A stretch of 32,986 nt of DNA from an uncultured Eubacterium sp. (GCA_910577215.1 CAJTMQ010000012.1:1-32986), one strand, 5' to 3'; counted from the first letter of the stretch, positions 16,545 through 25,452 are shown. Translations and numbers: made by a program. The notes: generated by a model from the letters alone, not told the origin.

Positions 16545-17228
16545 TTGGTTTGTAATCATACTATAACAATTTTTGATGATTTGATTTCTCGTTATTCATG
16601 TGACAGATATTGCCCACAGCTGCCAAAATTTATAACAATGGGATTGATAGGGAAAAATTCAAAACAAAAGAAGAAGGTTAGTAAAAGCAGAGAAAGAGCC
16701 GAAATTTTAAAGAATGCAGTTCATGAAACAGTTGAGATTCACAGCGACGATGGTCTTAAATTAGTCGGGCATTATTTTCCTCAAGACAATGCCGTGCGAA
16801 TAATAATTGCCGTTCACGGATGGCGTTCAACATGGAACTATGATTTTAATGGTCAATATCAGTTCTTGGCTGATAACAATTGCAGTATGTTATTTATTGA
16901 ATCAAGAGCCCACGGTAAAAGCAAAGGCAGATATATGTACTATGGTAAAAAGGAAAGATTTGACTGCAGACTGCGATTAAAAATGGATGATAACGAATAC
17001 ACTGCACTTGATGCTTTAAAAACAAATAAAATACCACTGTTGATTATTAATGGCACAAAAGACAGAATTGCACCACCGTTTATGGCCGAAAGCTTGTATA
17101 ACAACTGTAAAGCTCCAAAAGAAAAAGTAACATTTAATCATGCCGGACATATGAAAAGCTACTACCTGAATCCCCATAAATATCAAGAGGCAGTACTTGA
17201 TTTCTTAAAAACCTACTCTCAAAAATAA
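16545..17228 (+). pseudogene. Alpha/beta-hydrolase with the nucleophile segment deleted
   Basis: The translation matches membrane-associated alpha/beta-hydrolases at both ends. It has HSDDGLKLVGHYFP, then AVHGWRSTW (oxyanion region), ESRAHGKSKGRYMYYGKKER, and at the C-terminus IPLLIINGTKDRIAPPFMAE (acid Asp) and FNHAGHMKSYY (His). Between about residues 140 and 155, where homologues have some 80-90 residues with the GxSxG nucleophile elbow and the lid, only DCRLRLKMDDNEYTALDAL remains. No catalytic Ser is present, so it cannot be a working hydrolase of this type. The frame stays open, implying an in-frame deletion. The N-terminus is also uncertain: the frame opens with TTG at 16545, an ATG lies at 16638, and neither has a ribosome binding site. 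It is probably a decaying gene. Confidence 0.7.
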
Positions 17229-17249
17229 TCAGATTTTATTTGCCGAATA

Positions 17250-17297
17250 AGATATTCTCAGGGCACCCTTTTCATCAAGGGTGCCCTGAGAATATCT
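17250..17297. repeat. Perfect 21-bp inverted repeat between convergent genes
   Basis: The arms at 17250-17270 and 17277-17297 are exact reverse complements around a 6-base loop (TTCATC). It begins 21 bases after the hydrolase stop and ends two bases before the DUF2804 stop. Neither side has a T tract, so it is not a textbook intrinsic terminator, although it probably limits convergent transcription or protects mRNA ends. Confidence 0.85.
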
Positions 17298-17299
17298 GT

Positions 17300-18328
17300 T
17301 TACCATCTATTATAAACCTTTTCACAAAAGGCATACATATCCTTTATTTCAAGCTTTGTGCCGTCATCCAGCACAACCACGCCGTTCCATAAGCCGTGCA
17401 CCTGATGTGTTTTCATGCCAAACACATTAAGCGGCATCATATTTGAAACATTATCATAAAACGGTGTCATTGTTAAATCAAGTCTGCCGTCATCACTTAT
17501 AAAATGCCAGTTTTCCATCCACTTTTCACCGATTTCAGGATCCTTTTCAAGATGAACATCACCTATTTTATGGCAGATACCGTCATAAAACAACGCTGTT
17601 TCCGTTGCCTTTTCAGTGTTACCGAAGCCCCAAGTAAGCTCAAACCCAAAGGGCTTATCATGAATAAAAGTGCTTCCGTTTGCCCAATACCACATATTTG
17701 AGTAAGGCCATATACCTCTTCCCCAGTCAAGCACCGTAAAAGTATTTTCCTTGGAAAATTCAAAAATTTCATCACCGTATTTAACTGTTCCGTATGTATT
17801 CAGGCAATTGATTTTATTTGTATAAAAGAAGTGACCCGTTTTTTTAAAGGGAACTGCAATTGTGATGCTTTCGTGGTGAGGAAGCCTGCTGCAGAAAAAT
17901 TCAGCATCAATTTTTTTACCTTTGCAAACACCTATAAACTTAATATGATGGCAGGTTTCCGTAACATCAAACTCTGCCGTTGTTTTTCCGCGATTGTATG
18001 AAAAATGATTTTCGCCGTCACCGTTTCTATTTAATCTGTTTTTATGCGGTGTTATAAGCTCAAGTGCCATAGTATCAAATTTTCTTCCTGTTTTTAAATC
18101 CACAAACCCAAATGTAGCACAGGTTGCAAGTGAAATATTAAAAATATTTATCTGCACCATCATTTCACCGTTGCAAATCTGGTAAAAGTCCCATTCCTTA
18201 AGGCGCATGATGTTTACAGAGCGATTTTCAATATTATAATCATATAAATTCCGCCTGCACCACCCTGCGTTCGCAACATTTCCCTGCTCATCAAGCAGCT
18301 TCTGTCTTTTGGTTATTTCATTTTGCAT
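17300..18328 (-). CDS. DUF2804 family protein
   Basis: The 342-residue protein matches the DUF2804 family from start to end. The N-terminus has a Cys/Arg motif (NAGWCRRNLYDYN), and Trp-rich beta segments follow: RLKEWDFYQIC, VLDWGRGIWPYSNMWYWANG, and HQVHGLWNGVVVLDDGTKLE. It has no signal peptide or membrane helix. The Trp/Tyr-rich antiparallel strands suggest a beta-sandwich of the lipocalin/hydroxyneurosporene-synthase type, in which a hydrophobic ligand is often bound, but the function of the family is unknown. AAGGGGA precedes the ATG. It is intact although it lies between damaged genes, and is transcribed alone, separated from tex by a terminator at 18382-18410. Confidence 0.85.
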   Translation of the reverse strand: MQNEITKRQKLLDEQGNVANAGWCRRNLYDYNIENRSVNIMRLKEWDFYQICNGEMMVQINIFNISLATCATFGFVDLKTGRKFDTMALELITPHKNRLNRNGDGENHFSYNRGKTTAEFDVTETCHHIKFIGVCKGKKIDAEFFCSRLPHHESITIAVPFKKTGHFFYTNKINCLNTYGTVKYGDEIFEFSKENTFTVLDWGRGIWPYSNMWYWANGSTFIHDKPFGFELTWGFGNTEKATETALFYDGICHKIGDVHLEKDPEIGEKWMENWHFISDDGRLDLTMTPFYDNVSNMMPLNVFGMKTHQVHGLWNGVVVLDDGTKLEIKDMYAFCEKVYNRW

Positions 18329-18381
18329 AAATTGAATCCCCTTTCCAGTTCAGTATACTATAACCATTTGTGAATAACAAC

Positions 18382-18410
18382 AAAAAAAGCAGGAACACTC
18401 CTGCCTTTTT
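18382..18410 (-). terminator. Intrinsic terminator after tex
   Basis: On the minus strand, GGCAGGAGTGTTCCTGC forms a short hairpin followed by seven T. It ends the rlmB-to-tex operon; A and T runs on both sides mean it could act in both directions. Confidence 0.8.
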
Positions 18411-18426
18411 CAATAAATATATTAAA

Positions 18427-20552
18427 TTAATCCGGTTTTTTCATTGTAAGGGCAATGCGTTTTTTCTGAACATCAACCGAAAGCACCCAAACGGTAACAA
18501 TCTCGCCAACCTTGAGCACATCGGACGGATGCTTTATAAATCTGTTTGTAATCTGTGAAATATGCACCAGCCCGTCCTGATGAACACCGATATCAACAAA
18601 AGCACCAAAATCAATTACATTTCTTACTGTGCCCTTAAGCTCCATACCTGCCTTTAAATCTTCCATACCCATAACATCCGTGCGGAGAAGCGGTTTGGGA
18701 AGCTCCTCTCGGGGATCTCTGCCCGGTTTGCTGATTTCGGAAACAATATCAATCAGTGTAGGCTCACCTATTTCAAGCTGTTCTGCCAGAGCGGCTGTTC
18801 CCTCTGTTTTAACTCTTTGCTTAAGAACAGAAATATTACCCCTTCTTACATCATCATCAGAAACCTCACACAGCTTAAGAAGCTTCTTTGCGGCTGAATA
18901 GGATTCGGGATGAACGGCTGTATTATCAAGCACATTGCTGCCGTCTGAAATTCTTAAAAAGCCGGCACACTGTTCAAATGCTTTAGGACCTAATTTAGGA
19001 ACCTTCTTCAAATCAGCACGTGATTTGAAAGAGCCGTTTTCTTCTCTGTACGCCGCTATATTTTTTGCTATTGCCGATGTTACACCTGCAACACGCAGAA
19101 GAAGCGACGGCGAAGCAGTATTCAAATCCACACCAACAGAGTTAACACAATCCTCAACAACACCGTCAGTGCATTTGAAAGCTCTTTTTTAGGCATATCA
19201 TGCTGATACTGACCCACACCGATAGCCTTCGGATCTATCTTTACAAGCTCCGCAAGCGGATCCTGCAAACGTCTTGCAATGGAAACTGCCGAACGAAGAG
19301 AAACATCAAACTGCGGAAATTCCTCTGCGGCAAGCTTTGAAGCAGAATAAACGGAAGCACCTGCCTCGCTTACAACCATATATGTAATACCGCAGTCAAG
19401 CTCCTTTATAACCTCTGCGGCAAAAACCTCTGTTTCGTGAGAAGCGGTGCCGTTTCCGATTGCAAACATTTTAACATTGTGCTTTTTAACAAGGTCTTTA
19501 ATTATCTTTTTCGCTTCTTCAACCTTACTGTGAGGGGGTGCACAATAAATAACTGACGTATCCAGCACCTTGCCTGTTTCATCAACAACTGCAACCTTAC
19601 AGCCGGTTCTGTAACCGGGATCAAGACCGATTGTAACCGCACCCTTAACAGGCGGCTGCATCAGAAGCTCTGCCGTATTCTTTGCAAAAACCTTGATTGA
19701 ATCGGCGGATGCACGCTCGGTAAGCTCGTTTCTGAGTTCTCTTTCAATGCTCGGAAAAACAAGACGTGTATATGCATCCTCAGCTGCTTCACGCACTAAT
19801 TCTGCCGAAGCACTGCCGTTTTTAACGTGCAACCCTGTTAAAACAGACATACCGTGAATTTTATCCATATCAAGCGAAACCTTTAGTATTCCCTCTTTTT
19901 CGCCTCTGTTTATGGCAAGCACACGGTGATTGGCAATTTTTGAAACAGGCTCTGTATAATCCTTATAGTTTTCATAAACGCCCATATCCTCTTCCGATGA
20001 GGAAACACTGATATTTCCGTGACTTCGGCATACATATCTTAACTGCTTTCTGCCTACCGCATCATCGGATATAACTTCTGCAATAATATCCTTTGCACCC
20101 TGAACAGCATCCTCAGCAGTTGCAATCTCTTCATTCAGAAATTGCTCTGCAAGCGCATAAGGATTAACCTCTGCAAGCTGTTCATATATTTTAAGTCCCT
20201 TATCCTTTGCAACAGATGCACGTGTTTTTCTTTTCGGGCGAAACGGTCGGTAAATATCCTCTATTTCCGTAAGTGTTTTAGCTGCCTCAATTGCTTTATC
20301 AAGCTCTTCAGTCATTTTCTCCTGCTCTGTAATGGCAGTTCTTACCTTTTCTTTCTGCTCTTCAAGTGAGCGAAGATAGTCGAGCCTGTCTGCCAGATCA
20401 CGAAGAAGCTGGTCATCAAGCGAGCCTGTTGCTTCCTTTCTGTAACGGGCAATAAAAGGAATTGTATTGCCGTCATCAATAAGCTGTACTGTGTTTTCAA
20501 CCTGCCACGGCTTGAGGCTGAATTCCGATGATAATGTTAAATTTATGTCCAT
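18427..20552 (-). pseudogene. tex: Tex-type S1 RNA-binding protein gene with a one-base frameshift
   Basis: Together the two frames give a normal Tex of about 708 residues. The first, 20552 down to 19122, has the Tex N-terminal helices, the YqgF-like domain (VTIGLDPGYRTGCKVAVVDE) and LQDPLAELVKIDPKAIGVGQ. The second, 19131 down to 18427, has the helix-hairpin-helix (DLNTASPSLLLRVAGV) and C-terminal S1 domain (GTVRNVIDFGAFVDIGVHQD). The shift lies in the codons of NAL-DGVVEDCVNSVGVDL at about 19170. The sequence reads GCACTGACGGT where GCACTTGACGGT is expected, so one T appears lost. The first product then ends in a nonsense tail (TVLLRIVLTLLVWI) and lacks HhH and S1. Tex binds nucleic acid and affects transcription. 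Sequencing error is possible. Last gene of a five-gene operon. Confidence 0.88.
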
Positions 20553-20577
20553 AATTAAAACCTGTTGGCTGTGTGAA

Positions 20578-21513
20578 TCACAGCCATTTTCTTTTCTTCA
20601 TTATTATTGTAAGCACTGCCACTACAGCAACAGAAAAAATAATTACAAATAAATAACCGTATTTCCATGTAAGCTCCGGCATATTTGTAAAATTCATTCC
20701 ATACCAACCTACGATTAAGGTAAGCGGGAAAAATATTGTTGTAACAACAGTGAAAACACCCATTATATGATTGAGCTTTAAATCAAGATATGATGAATAT
20801 GCATCCTGCAGATGATCAACAGCACTGCGCAGCATATCAATATCCTCTCTTAACCTTTTAATCTTATCTGTAAGATTGGAAAGGTATCTCAAATCCGCTT
20901 CTTCAAATATTTCATTTTCATTATCCTCAAGTGCTTTTCCCGTATCAATAAGCTGTTCATAGGAATTGCGAAGAATAAGAAGTTCCTTTTTCATATTCAG
21001 AAGCAAAAAATTAAACTTGTCCGTAGCCTTATCCTGCAAAACAAGTTCTTCAAGCTTTGTAATTTTAAAAGCCGTATTTTTAATTGAGCTGTTATCCTTT
21101 TTTATAAGATTATCAAAAAATGCAAATATCAGCTTTTCCAATGTTATATTAATACACGAATATCGGTTTAAGGAATTAAGAAAACCGTCCCTTGTTGAAC
21201 AATCCGAATCTGCAATATCAACAACAATAAGAAGATTTTTCTTAATAAAAATCCCAATGCAATCTTTGCTTTCATAAACATCTTCTGCATTTGTGATATT
21301 CAAAACAGCAAAGCTGTAATCATCATAAACCTCAACTGCCGTGCCGAAGCTTTCACCATTTCCCCTGCAGGAATCAAATGTAAACCGCGAAAATCCAAAT
21401 CCTTCATACAGATTTTCAAATTCGCTCAGTGTCACATATCCTGCCGTAACATAATGCGGATCTATTTTTTCCGGCTCAACAGTTGTTACCTCATCATCGA
21501 ACTGATAAAACAT
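20578..21513 (-). CDS. corA: CorA-family divalent cation (Mg2+) transporter
   Basis: CorA forms a pentameric channel that admits Mg2+, or in some members Co2+, Ni2+ or Zn2+. The 311-residue protein has the usual layout: an N-terminal alpha/beta cytosolic domain, a long stalk helix rich in charged residues (about 150-250), and two C-terminal membrane helices. The first helix ends in the signature WYGMNFTNMPEL (GMN), and the tail is basic (IIMKKRKWL). I chose the ATG at 21513, preceded by AGAGGAAG, over an upstream in-frame start near 21570; the extra 19 residues would run through a hairpin and reach the rubrerythrin stop. It lies downstream of rubrerythrin and 25 bases before tex. Confidence 0.92.
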   Translation of the reverse strand: MFYQFDDEVTTVEPEKIDPHYVTAGYVTLSEFENLYEGFGFSRFTFDSCRGNGESFGTAVEVYDDYSFAVLNITNAEDVYESKDCIGIFIKKNLLIVVDIADSDCSTRDGFLNSLNRYSCINITLEKLIFAFFDNLIKKDNSSIKNTAFKITKLEELVLQDKATDKFNFLLLNMKKELLILRNSYEQLIDTGKALEDNENEIFEEADLRYLSNLTDKIKRLREDIDMLRSAVDHLQDAYSSYLDLKLNHIMGVFTVVTTIFFPLTLIVGWYGMNFTNMPELTWKYGYLFVIIFSVAVVAVLTIIMKKRKWL

Positions 21514-21536
21514 ATAAACACTTCCTCTAATAAGCC

Positions 21537-21559
21537 GCGGCAATGTATAACACTGCCGC
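21537..21559 (-). other. Stem-loop between rubrerythrin and corA
   Basis: GCGGCAGTG and CATTGCCGC (minus strand; 9 pairs, one G:T) close a 5-base loop. No T tract follows. It may attenuate or process the operon mRNA; this is inference. Confidence 0.5.
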
Positions 21560-21569
21560 AGCATAAGCA

Positions 21570-22106
21570 TTAATAGTTTTCAGCTTTGATTTCAAAGTAA
21601 GCCTGTGAATGTGCACAAACAGGGCAAACCTCAGGCGCATTCTTTCCTATTACAATATGACCGCAGTTTGAACATTTCCAGATTGTATCACCATCACGGC
21701 TGAACACAAGACCGTTTTCAACATTTTCAAGAAGCTTTAAATAACGCTCCTCATGTTCTTTTTCAATTTTGCCGACTTCTTCAAAAAGGTAAGCAATATG
21801 ATTGAAACCCTCTTCCTTTGCAACCCTGGCAAATTCAGCATACATATCAGTCCACTCATAATTCTCGCCTGCAGCAGCATCCTTTAAATTTGTTGCCGTA
21901 TCCTGAATGGCGCCGTGAAGCAGCTTGAACCAGATTTCTGCGTGTTCTTTTTCATTATTGGCAGTTTCCAAAAAAAGATTGGATATCTGAACAAATCCAT
22001 CCTGCTTTGCCTTTTCGGCATAATAAGTGTATTTTGTTCTTGCCTGACATTCGCCTGCAAAAGCAGCCATAAGATTAGCCTGTGTTTTTGAGCCTTCTAA
22101 ATTCAT
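21570..22106 (-). CDS. rbr: Rubrerythrin
   Basis: Rubrerythrin is a cytosolic diiron peroxidase that removes hydrogen peroxide in anaerobes, taking electrons through its rubredoxin domain. The 178-residue sequence has the four-helix ferritin-like domain with iron ligands in FAGECQARTKYTYYAEKA, NNEKEHAEIWF, and EEVGKIEKEHEERYLKLL. The C-terminal rubredoxin-like site has two CxxC pairs (WKCSNCGH and CPVCAH). Length and motif order are normal. AAAGGAG precedes the ATG. It lies between the P-type-ATPase-like gene (27 bases upstream) and corA. Position in an operon with metal-related membrane proteins hints at a stress or metal-handling unit, but that is inference. Confidence 0.96.
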   Translation of the reverse strand: MNLEGSKTQANLMAAFAGECQARTKYTYYAEKAKQDGFVQISNLFLETANNEKEHAEIWFKLLHGAIQDTATNLKDAAAGENYEWTDMYAEFARVAKEEGFNHIAYLFEEVGKIEKEHEERYLKLLENVENGLVFSRDGDTIWKCSNCGHIVIGKNAPEVCPVCAHSQAYFEIKAENY

Positions 22107-22133
22107 AATTCTTACTCCTTTGATTTATGTGAG

Positions 22134-24512
22134 TTATATTCCACTTCTTCTAATTTTTGATATTATAAGTACAAATATACTCCAAATCATTTGGAAAATT
22201 ATTACATTTATTGCATTAATCTGGCTCATTCCGTTCAAAAGCCCGAGAAGTGCAACCACACCGAAGCCGATTGCCGAGCCGAACGAAACTAAAACAGAAA
22301 GCATATTTTCCGTTCCGATAAGATTTTCAGATCCCCTTATCGCTGAAATAAATCCGAGTGCACTGCCATCGTGAACCGTGTATGCAGGACTTTTTTCAAC
22401 AACCATATCGCTGTATTTTTCAAAAACCCTTGCATTGGCTGATGTCATAACTCTGACAAATCCTTCAGGCAGTCCGAAAATTTCCATAATGCTTTCTTCA
22501 TTTATATAAGGGTCGCAGCTTTTCAGAAGAATTGTAATTCCGCTCTTTTCAAGCTTTTTAAGTTCCCGCTTCAAATCCGAATCTGCGGAATAGCTGACAA
22601 CAAACATTGCGGAAATTTTACCTGCTACAGCAAGATAAAGTGCTTTTCGGCCGTTTTTTGCGTATTTGCTTTCATAATCCTCTTTAGGCACGGAAATCCC
22701 GTGACGTATAAGCAAATCCCTATTACCTACAAGCACCTTTTTCTGATATATCCACGCTGACGTGCCCATCTTATCCTCATATATAACACCGTCTACCTCC
22801 GGCAGAATAGCCTGCTTGCCTACTATAACATCGTCAAATACGTGAGCAAGCGGACTCTTTGTTTTCATAATAATAGCCGCAGTCAGAAGAAGTGCGTCAT
22901 CAACCTTTGTTTTGTTGAATAACCTTATTCCGTGCAAATCACAGGAGCGGACACCGAATAAATCAGAAGCTTCCATAACAAGGGCATTGGATTTATGTGT
23001 TACATGCGCACCCTCAAAGCCGCAGACCATTGCACCGCGTTCTGCAAGTGAGCGTGAAACGCCCCGAAGTGAAAGATTAGATGCATATATAGATACAATA
23101 GGGCAGGATATTATAATTCCCGCCGTTAATACATTAAAGGCAAAATACCAGTTTTCCTGCATAAAGCCAATAACTGCAAAAAGAATTAAATTAAGCACGA
23201 TCATAACAGGTGACAGGATTTTAGCCGTTTTATCCGCAGGCTCATATGCACATGAAATTTCAAGAAAGCTTGTAGGATAATCTGTTTTGACACTGTATTT
23301 AAGCAAAGGGTCTCCTGCCAGAAGATTTCGTGAAATTATTGTTGCGTCAACCTCATTCACTATATCTTCAACAGAATACTTGTCTTCACCGTCTGTTAAA
23401 AAAGCAAAGTTATGAATTATCCTCATAATCATACTTCGTTTTCCAAGACCGCTGAAGAACATTGCAAAGGCTGCAACGGCAGGATAAACTGCACCGCCCT
23501 CAAATAAAAGATCCGGATTAAGCAGCAATGCCGAGGTATGACCCAAAATAAGCAGCGCCGAAACAGTGACAGGAAAATCAAAATTAATTCCGCGTCTGAA
23601 ATTAAGACCGTGTATAATTATATCAACATTAAAAATAAGCAACAAACCATAAAGCACAAGTGTTGTTATGTAATATCCGTTATCTGTGCCGAAAATATAC
23701 GGCAGACGATGCGAATCCTTAAATACGGTAAGAAGCAGCAATAATGTACCGATGATAGCGGTTATAACAATTTCTGTCTGCAGTTTTGTTTTTCTTTTAT
23801 AAAACTGTTCCAGAGTTTTGGTACGGTCGCTGTTATTTGTATCCTCTTTTACCATCCTTTGTGCTTCGTCTGCTGTATTTCCATCAACCTCTTCCTTGGC
23901 AAAGAGTCTGAATTTATTTATTTTATCCTCTCTTCTCTGCCTGAGCTGAGCCTCTGCAACATCTTCATCAATGCTTGGTATTTCATCAACCTCATCATCA
24001 AATCCGCTTATTTTAATCTGATCCGAAAGATCATAATCATTTTCGGAGCTTACTTTTTCTTTTACAGGCTCACCGTTAAATATCATTCGGGTTCTCTCCA
24101 GTTCTTCAACTGCAAGAATTGTCGGAATCTCCTGTAAATCCGAGGTTTTGTTAAATCTTGACTTACTTCTAATTGTTGCAGATTTTTCAATAATCTTCGG
24201 AGGCTCTGAACGATAAGCATCATCAGATGAACTATGCTCAAAATAATGCTTTTTGTTTACAATCGTTTTGTCACTTATCGTAACAGGTCTTGTTTTCTCA
24301 CTGACAGCAACAGGCCTGGTCTTATCACTGACTTCACCGATATTTATATCAAAATTCCCCTTATTGCTTTTTACAGGTGTAAATGTTTTTATCTCTTCGA
24401 TATCCTTATCGGCCTTGATAGATTCATTTGTTGATTTTTTATCTATCTGCCGAAGCATTTTATCCGCTTCACGCAGAATTTCATCCACTGATAAATTTTC
24501 GTTATCTTTCAT
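22134..24512 (-). CDS. P1-type-ATPase-like membrane protein lacking the catalytic motifs
   Basis: The 792-residue protein has a 245-residue, charged, probably disordered cytosolic N-terminus with a short repeat (SDKTRPV, SEKTRPV, SDKT; residues 62-83). Hydrophobic segments follow in the P1B-ATPase order: two pairs at about 248-360, a shortened actuator-like region (361-430), a pair at 433-476 ending in a CP motif (IISCPIVSIYAS, 470-471), a nucleotide/HAD-like region, and a final pair at 737-786. Remnants of the ATPase core remain (TKSPLAH at 551-557, KVLVGNRDLLIRHGI at 592-606). The phosphorylation motif DKTGT is absent; the region after the CP helix reads LVMEASDLFG. TGD reads SCD (665-667), the actuator TGE is absent, and GDGxND is missing. 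It should not be able to pump. A sensor, scaffold or regulatory role is open. Second gene of the rlmB operon. Confidence 0.82.
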   Translation of the reverse strand: MKDNENLSVDEILREADKMLRQIDKKSTNESIKADKDIEEIKTFTPVKSNKGNFDINIGEVSDKTRPVAVSEKTRPVTISDKTIVNKKHYFEHSSSDDAYRSEPPKIIEKSATIRSKSRFNKTSDLQEIPTILAVEELERTRMIFNGEPVKEKVSSENDYDLSDQIKISGFDDEVDEIPSIDEDVAEAQLRQRREDKINKFRLFAKEEVDGNTADEAQRMVKEDTNNSDRTKTLEQFYKRKTKLQTEIVITAIIGTLLLLLTVFKDSHRLPYIFGTDNGYYITTLVLYGLLLIFNVDIIIHGLNFRRGINFDFPVTVSALLILGHTSALLLNPDLLFEGGAVYPAVAAFAMFFSGLGKRSMIMRIIHNFAFLTDGEDKYSVEDIVNEVDATIISRNLLAGDPLLKYSVKTDYPTSFLEISCAYEPADKTAKILSPVMIVLNLILFAVIGFMQENWYFAFNVLTAGIIISCPIVSIYASNLSLRGVSRSLAERGAMVCGFEGAHVTHKSNALVMEASDLFGVRSCDLHGIRLFNKTKVDDALLLTAAIIMKTKSPLAHVFDDVIVGKQAILPEVDGVIYEDKMGTSAWIYQKKVLVGNRDLLIRHGISVPKEDYESKYAKNGRKALYLAVAGKISAMFVVSYSADSDLKRELKKLEKSGITILLKSCDPYINEESIMEIFGLPEGFVRVMTSANARVFEKYSDMVVEKSPAYTVHDGSALGFISAIRGSENLIGTENMLSVLVSFGSAIGFGVVALLGLLNGMSQINAINVIIFQMIWSIFVLIISKIRRSGI

Positions 24513-24529
24513 AAACTCTCAACCTAATC

Positions 24530-25291
24530 TTATAATCTTTGACGGGCAATTTCATACATAATTATACCTGCTGCCACTGAAGCATTCAGACTGTTCACCT
24601 TTCCCTTCATCGGCAGGCTTACAGTTACATCACAATTTGACTTAATATGGGTACCCACACCCTTGCCTTCACTGCCTACAACAAGAGCAACTCCGCCCGA
24701 AAAATCTGTTTCGCTCCATAGCTGACCATCCATATCCGCAGCGTAAACCCATATATTTTCTTTCTTAAGTCTGTCTATAGTAGAATTGATATTTGAAACT
24801 CTGGCAACCTTAACATATTCAAGTGCACCGCAGGAGGTTTTTGCCACAATAAAATTCAGCCCGACATTTCTTCGCTTCGGAATAATAATTCCGTGCACAC
24901 CGCACGCTTCCGCTGTTCTGATGATGGCACCCAAATTATGACTGTCCTCAATCTCGTCACAAATAATAACAAACGGTGCTTCTCTTTTGCTTTTTGCAAA
25001 TTCAAGAATATCATCAACAGAGCTGTATTCATGAGCGGGAACATTTGCAGCAACACCCTGATGATTGGCCCCCGCACTGATAAAATCAAGCTTCTTTCTG
25101 TCAACATTTTTGATTACAATACCTTTTTCCTTTGCAAGCGCAATAATTTTTGAAATTGAGCCCTCTCGCTCACCCTTTGCAACAAGTATATTTTCAATCT
25201 CCCGGTTGCTTTTAATCAGCTCTATAACCGCATTTCTTCCAACCACAAGATTATCATTCGTTCTGAAATCCTTCTTTTCTTCGCTTTTCAC
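24530..25291 (-). CDS. rlmB: SpoU/TrmH-family rRNA 2'-O-methyltransferase (RlmB-like)
   Basis: Enzymes of this group methylate the 2'-OH of a ribose in 23S rRNA (G2251 for RlmB). The 253-residue protein has the N-terminal substrate-binding domain (VVGRNAVIELIKSNREIENI ... HQGVAANV) and a trefoil-knot SPOUT domain. The three SpoU motifs are visible: DEIEDSHNLGAIIRTAEACG with the catalytic Arg/Asn region, VALVVGSEGKGVG, and VSLPMKGKVNSLNASVAAGI. The start is GTG at 25291 with GGAG upstream. It is the first gene of rlmB, P-type-ATPase-like, rbr, corA, tex, with a good promoter. The exact rRNA target is inferred from family; TrmH-type tRNA methylation is the alternative. Confidence 0.93.
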   Translation of the reverse strand: MKSEEKKDFRTNDNLVVGRNAVIELIKSNREIENILVAKGEREGSISKIIALAKEKGIVIKNVDRKKLDFISAGANHQGVAANVPAHEYSSVDDILEFAKSKREAPFVIICDEIEDSHNLGAIIRTAEACGVHGIIIPKRRNVGLNFIVAKTSCGALEYVKVARVSNINSTIDRLKKENIWVYAADMDGQLWSETDFSGGVALVVGSEGKGVGTHIKSNCDVTVSLPMKGKVNSLNASVAAGIIMYEIARQRL

Positions 25292-25324
25292 AACACTACT
25301 CCATAATATATAGTAATTTTTAGT

Positions 25325-25353
25325 ATTATAACATCATATAGTAATTTAATCAA
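25325..25353 (-). promoter_or_regulatory. Promoter of the rlmB-tex operon
   Basis: On the minus strand, TTGATT (25348-25353), 17 bases, TATAAT (25325-25330), with TG in extended -10 position (TGTTATAAT). Confidence 0.75.
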
Positions 25354-25384
25354 CCGCTAAAATAGATTGGAAAGATTATCATAT

Positions 25385-25414
25385 TTGACAAGTATAATAA
25401 ATAAATGATATAGT
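25385..25414 (+). promoter_or_regulatory. Promoter of hppA
   Basis: TTGACA (25385-25390, perfect), 18 bases, TATAGT (25409-25414) preceded by TGA. It is divergent from the rlmB promoter, with about 30 bases between the two -35 boxes. Confidence 0.75.
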
Positions 25415-25452
25415 ATAGTAATACAAAAAATATTAAATTGAGGTGTTTCAGT

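Noticed and set aside
19122..19190. Programmed -1 ribosomal frameshifting in tex
   Set aside because: The A6G run upstream is in the wrong phase, and slipping there would give non-Tex residues before the join. A one-base loss fits better.
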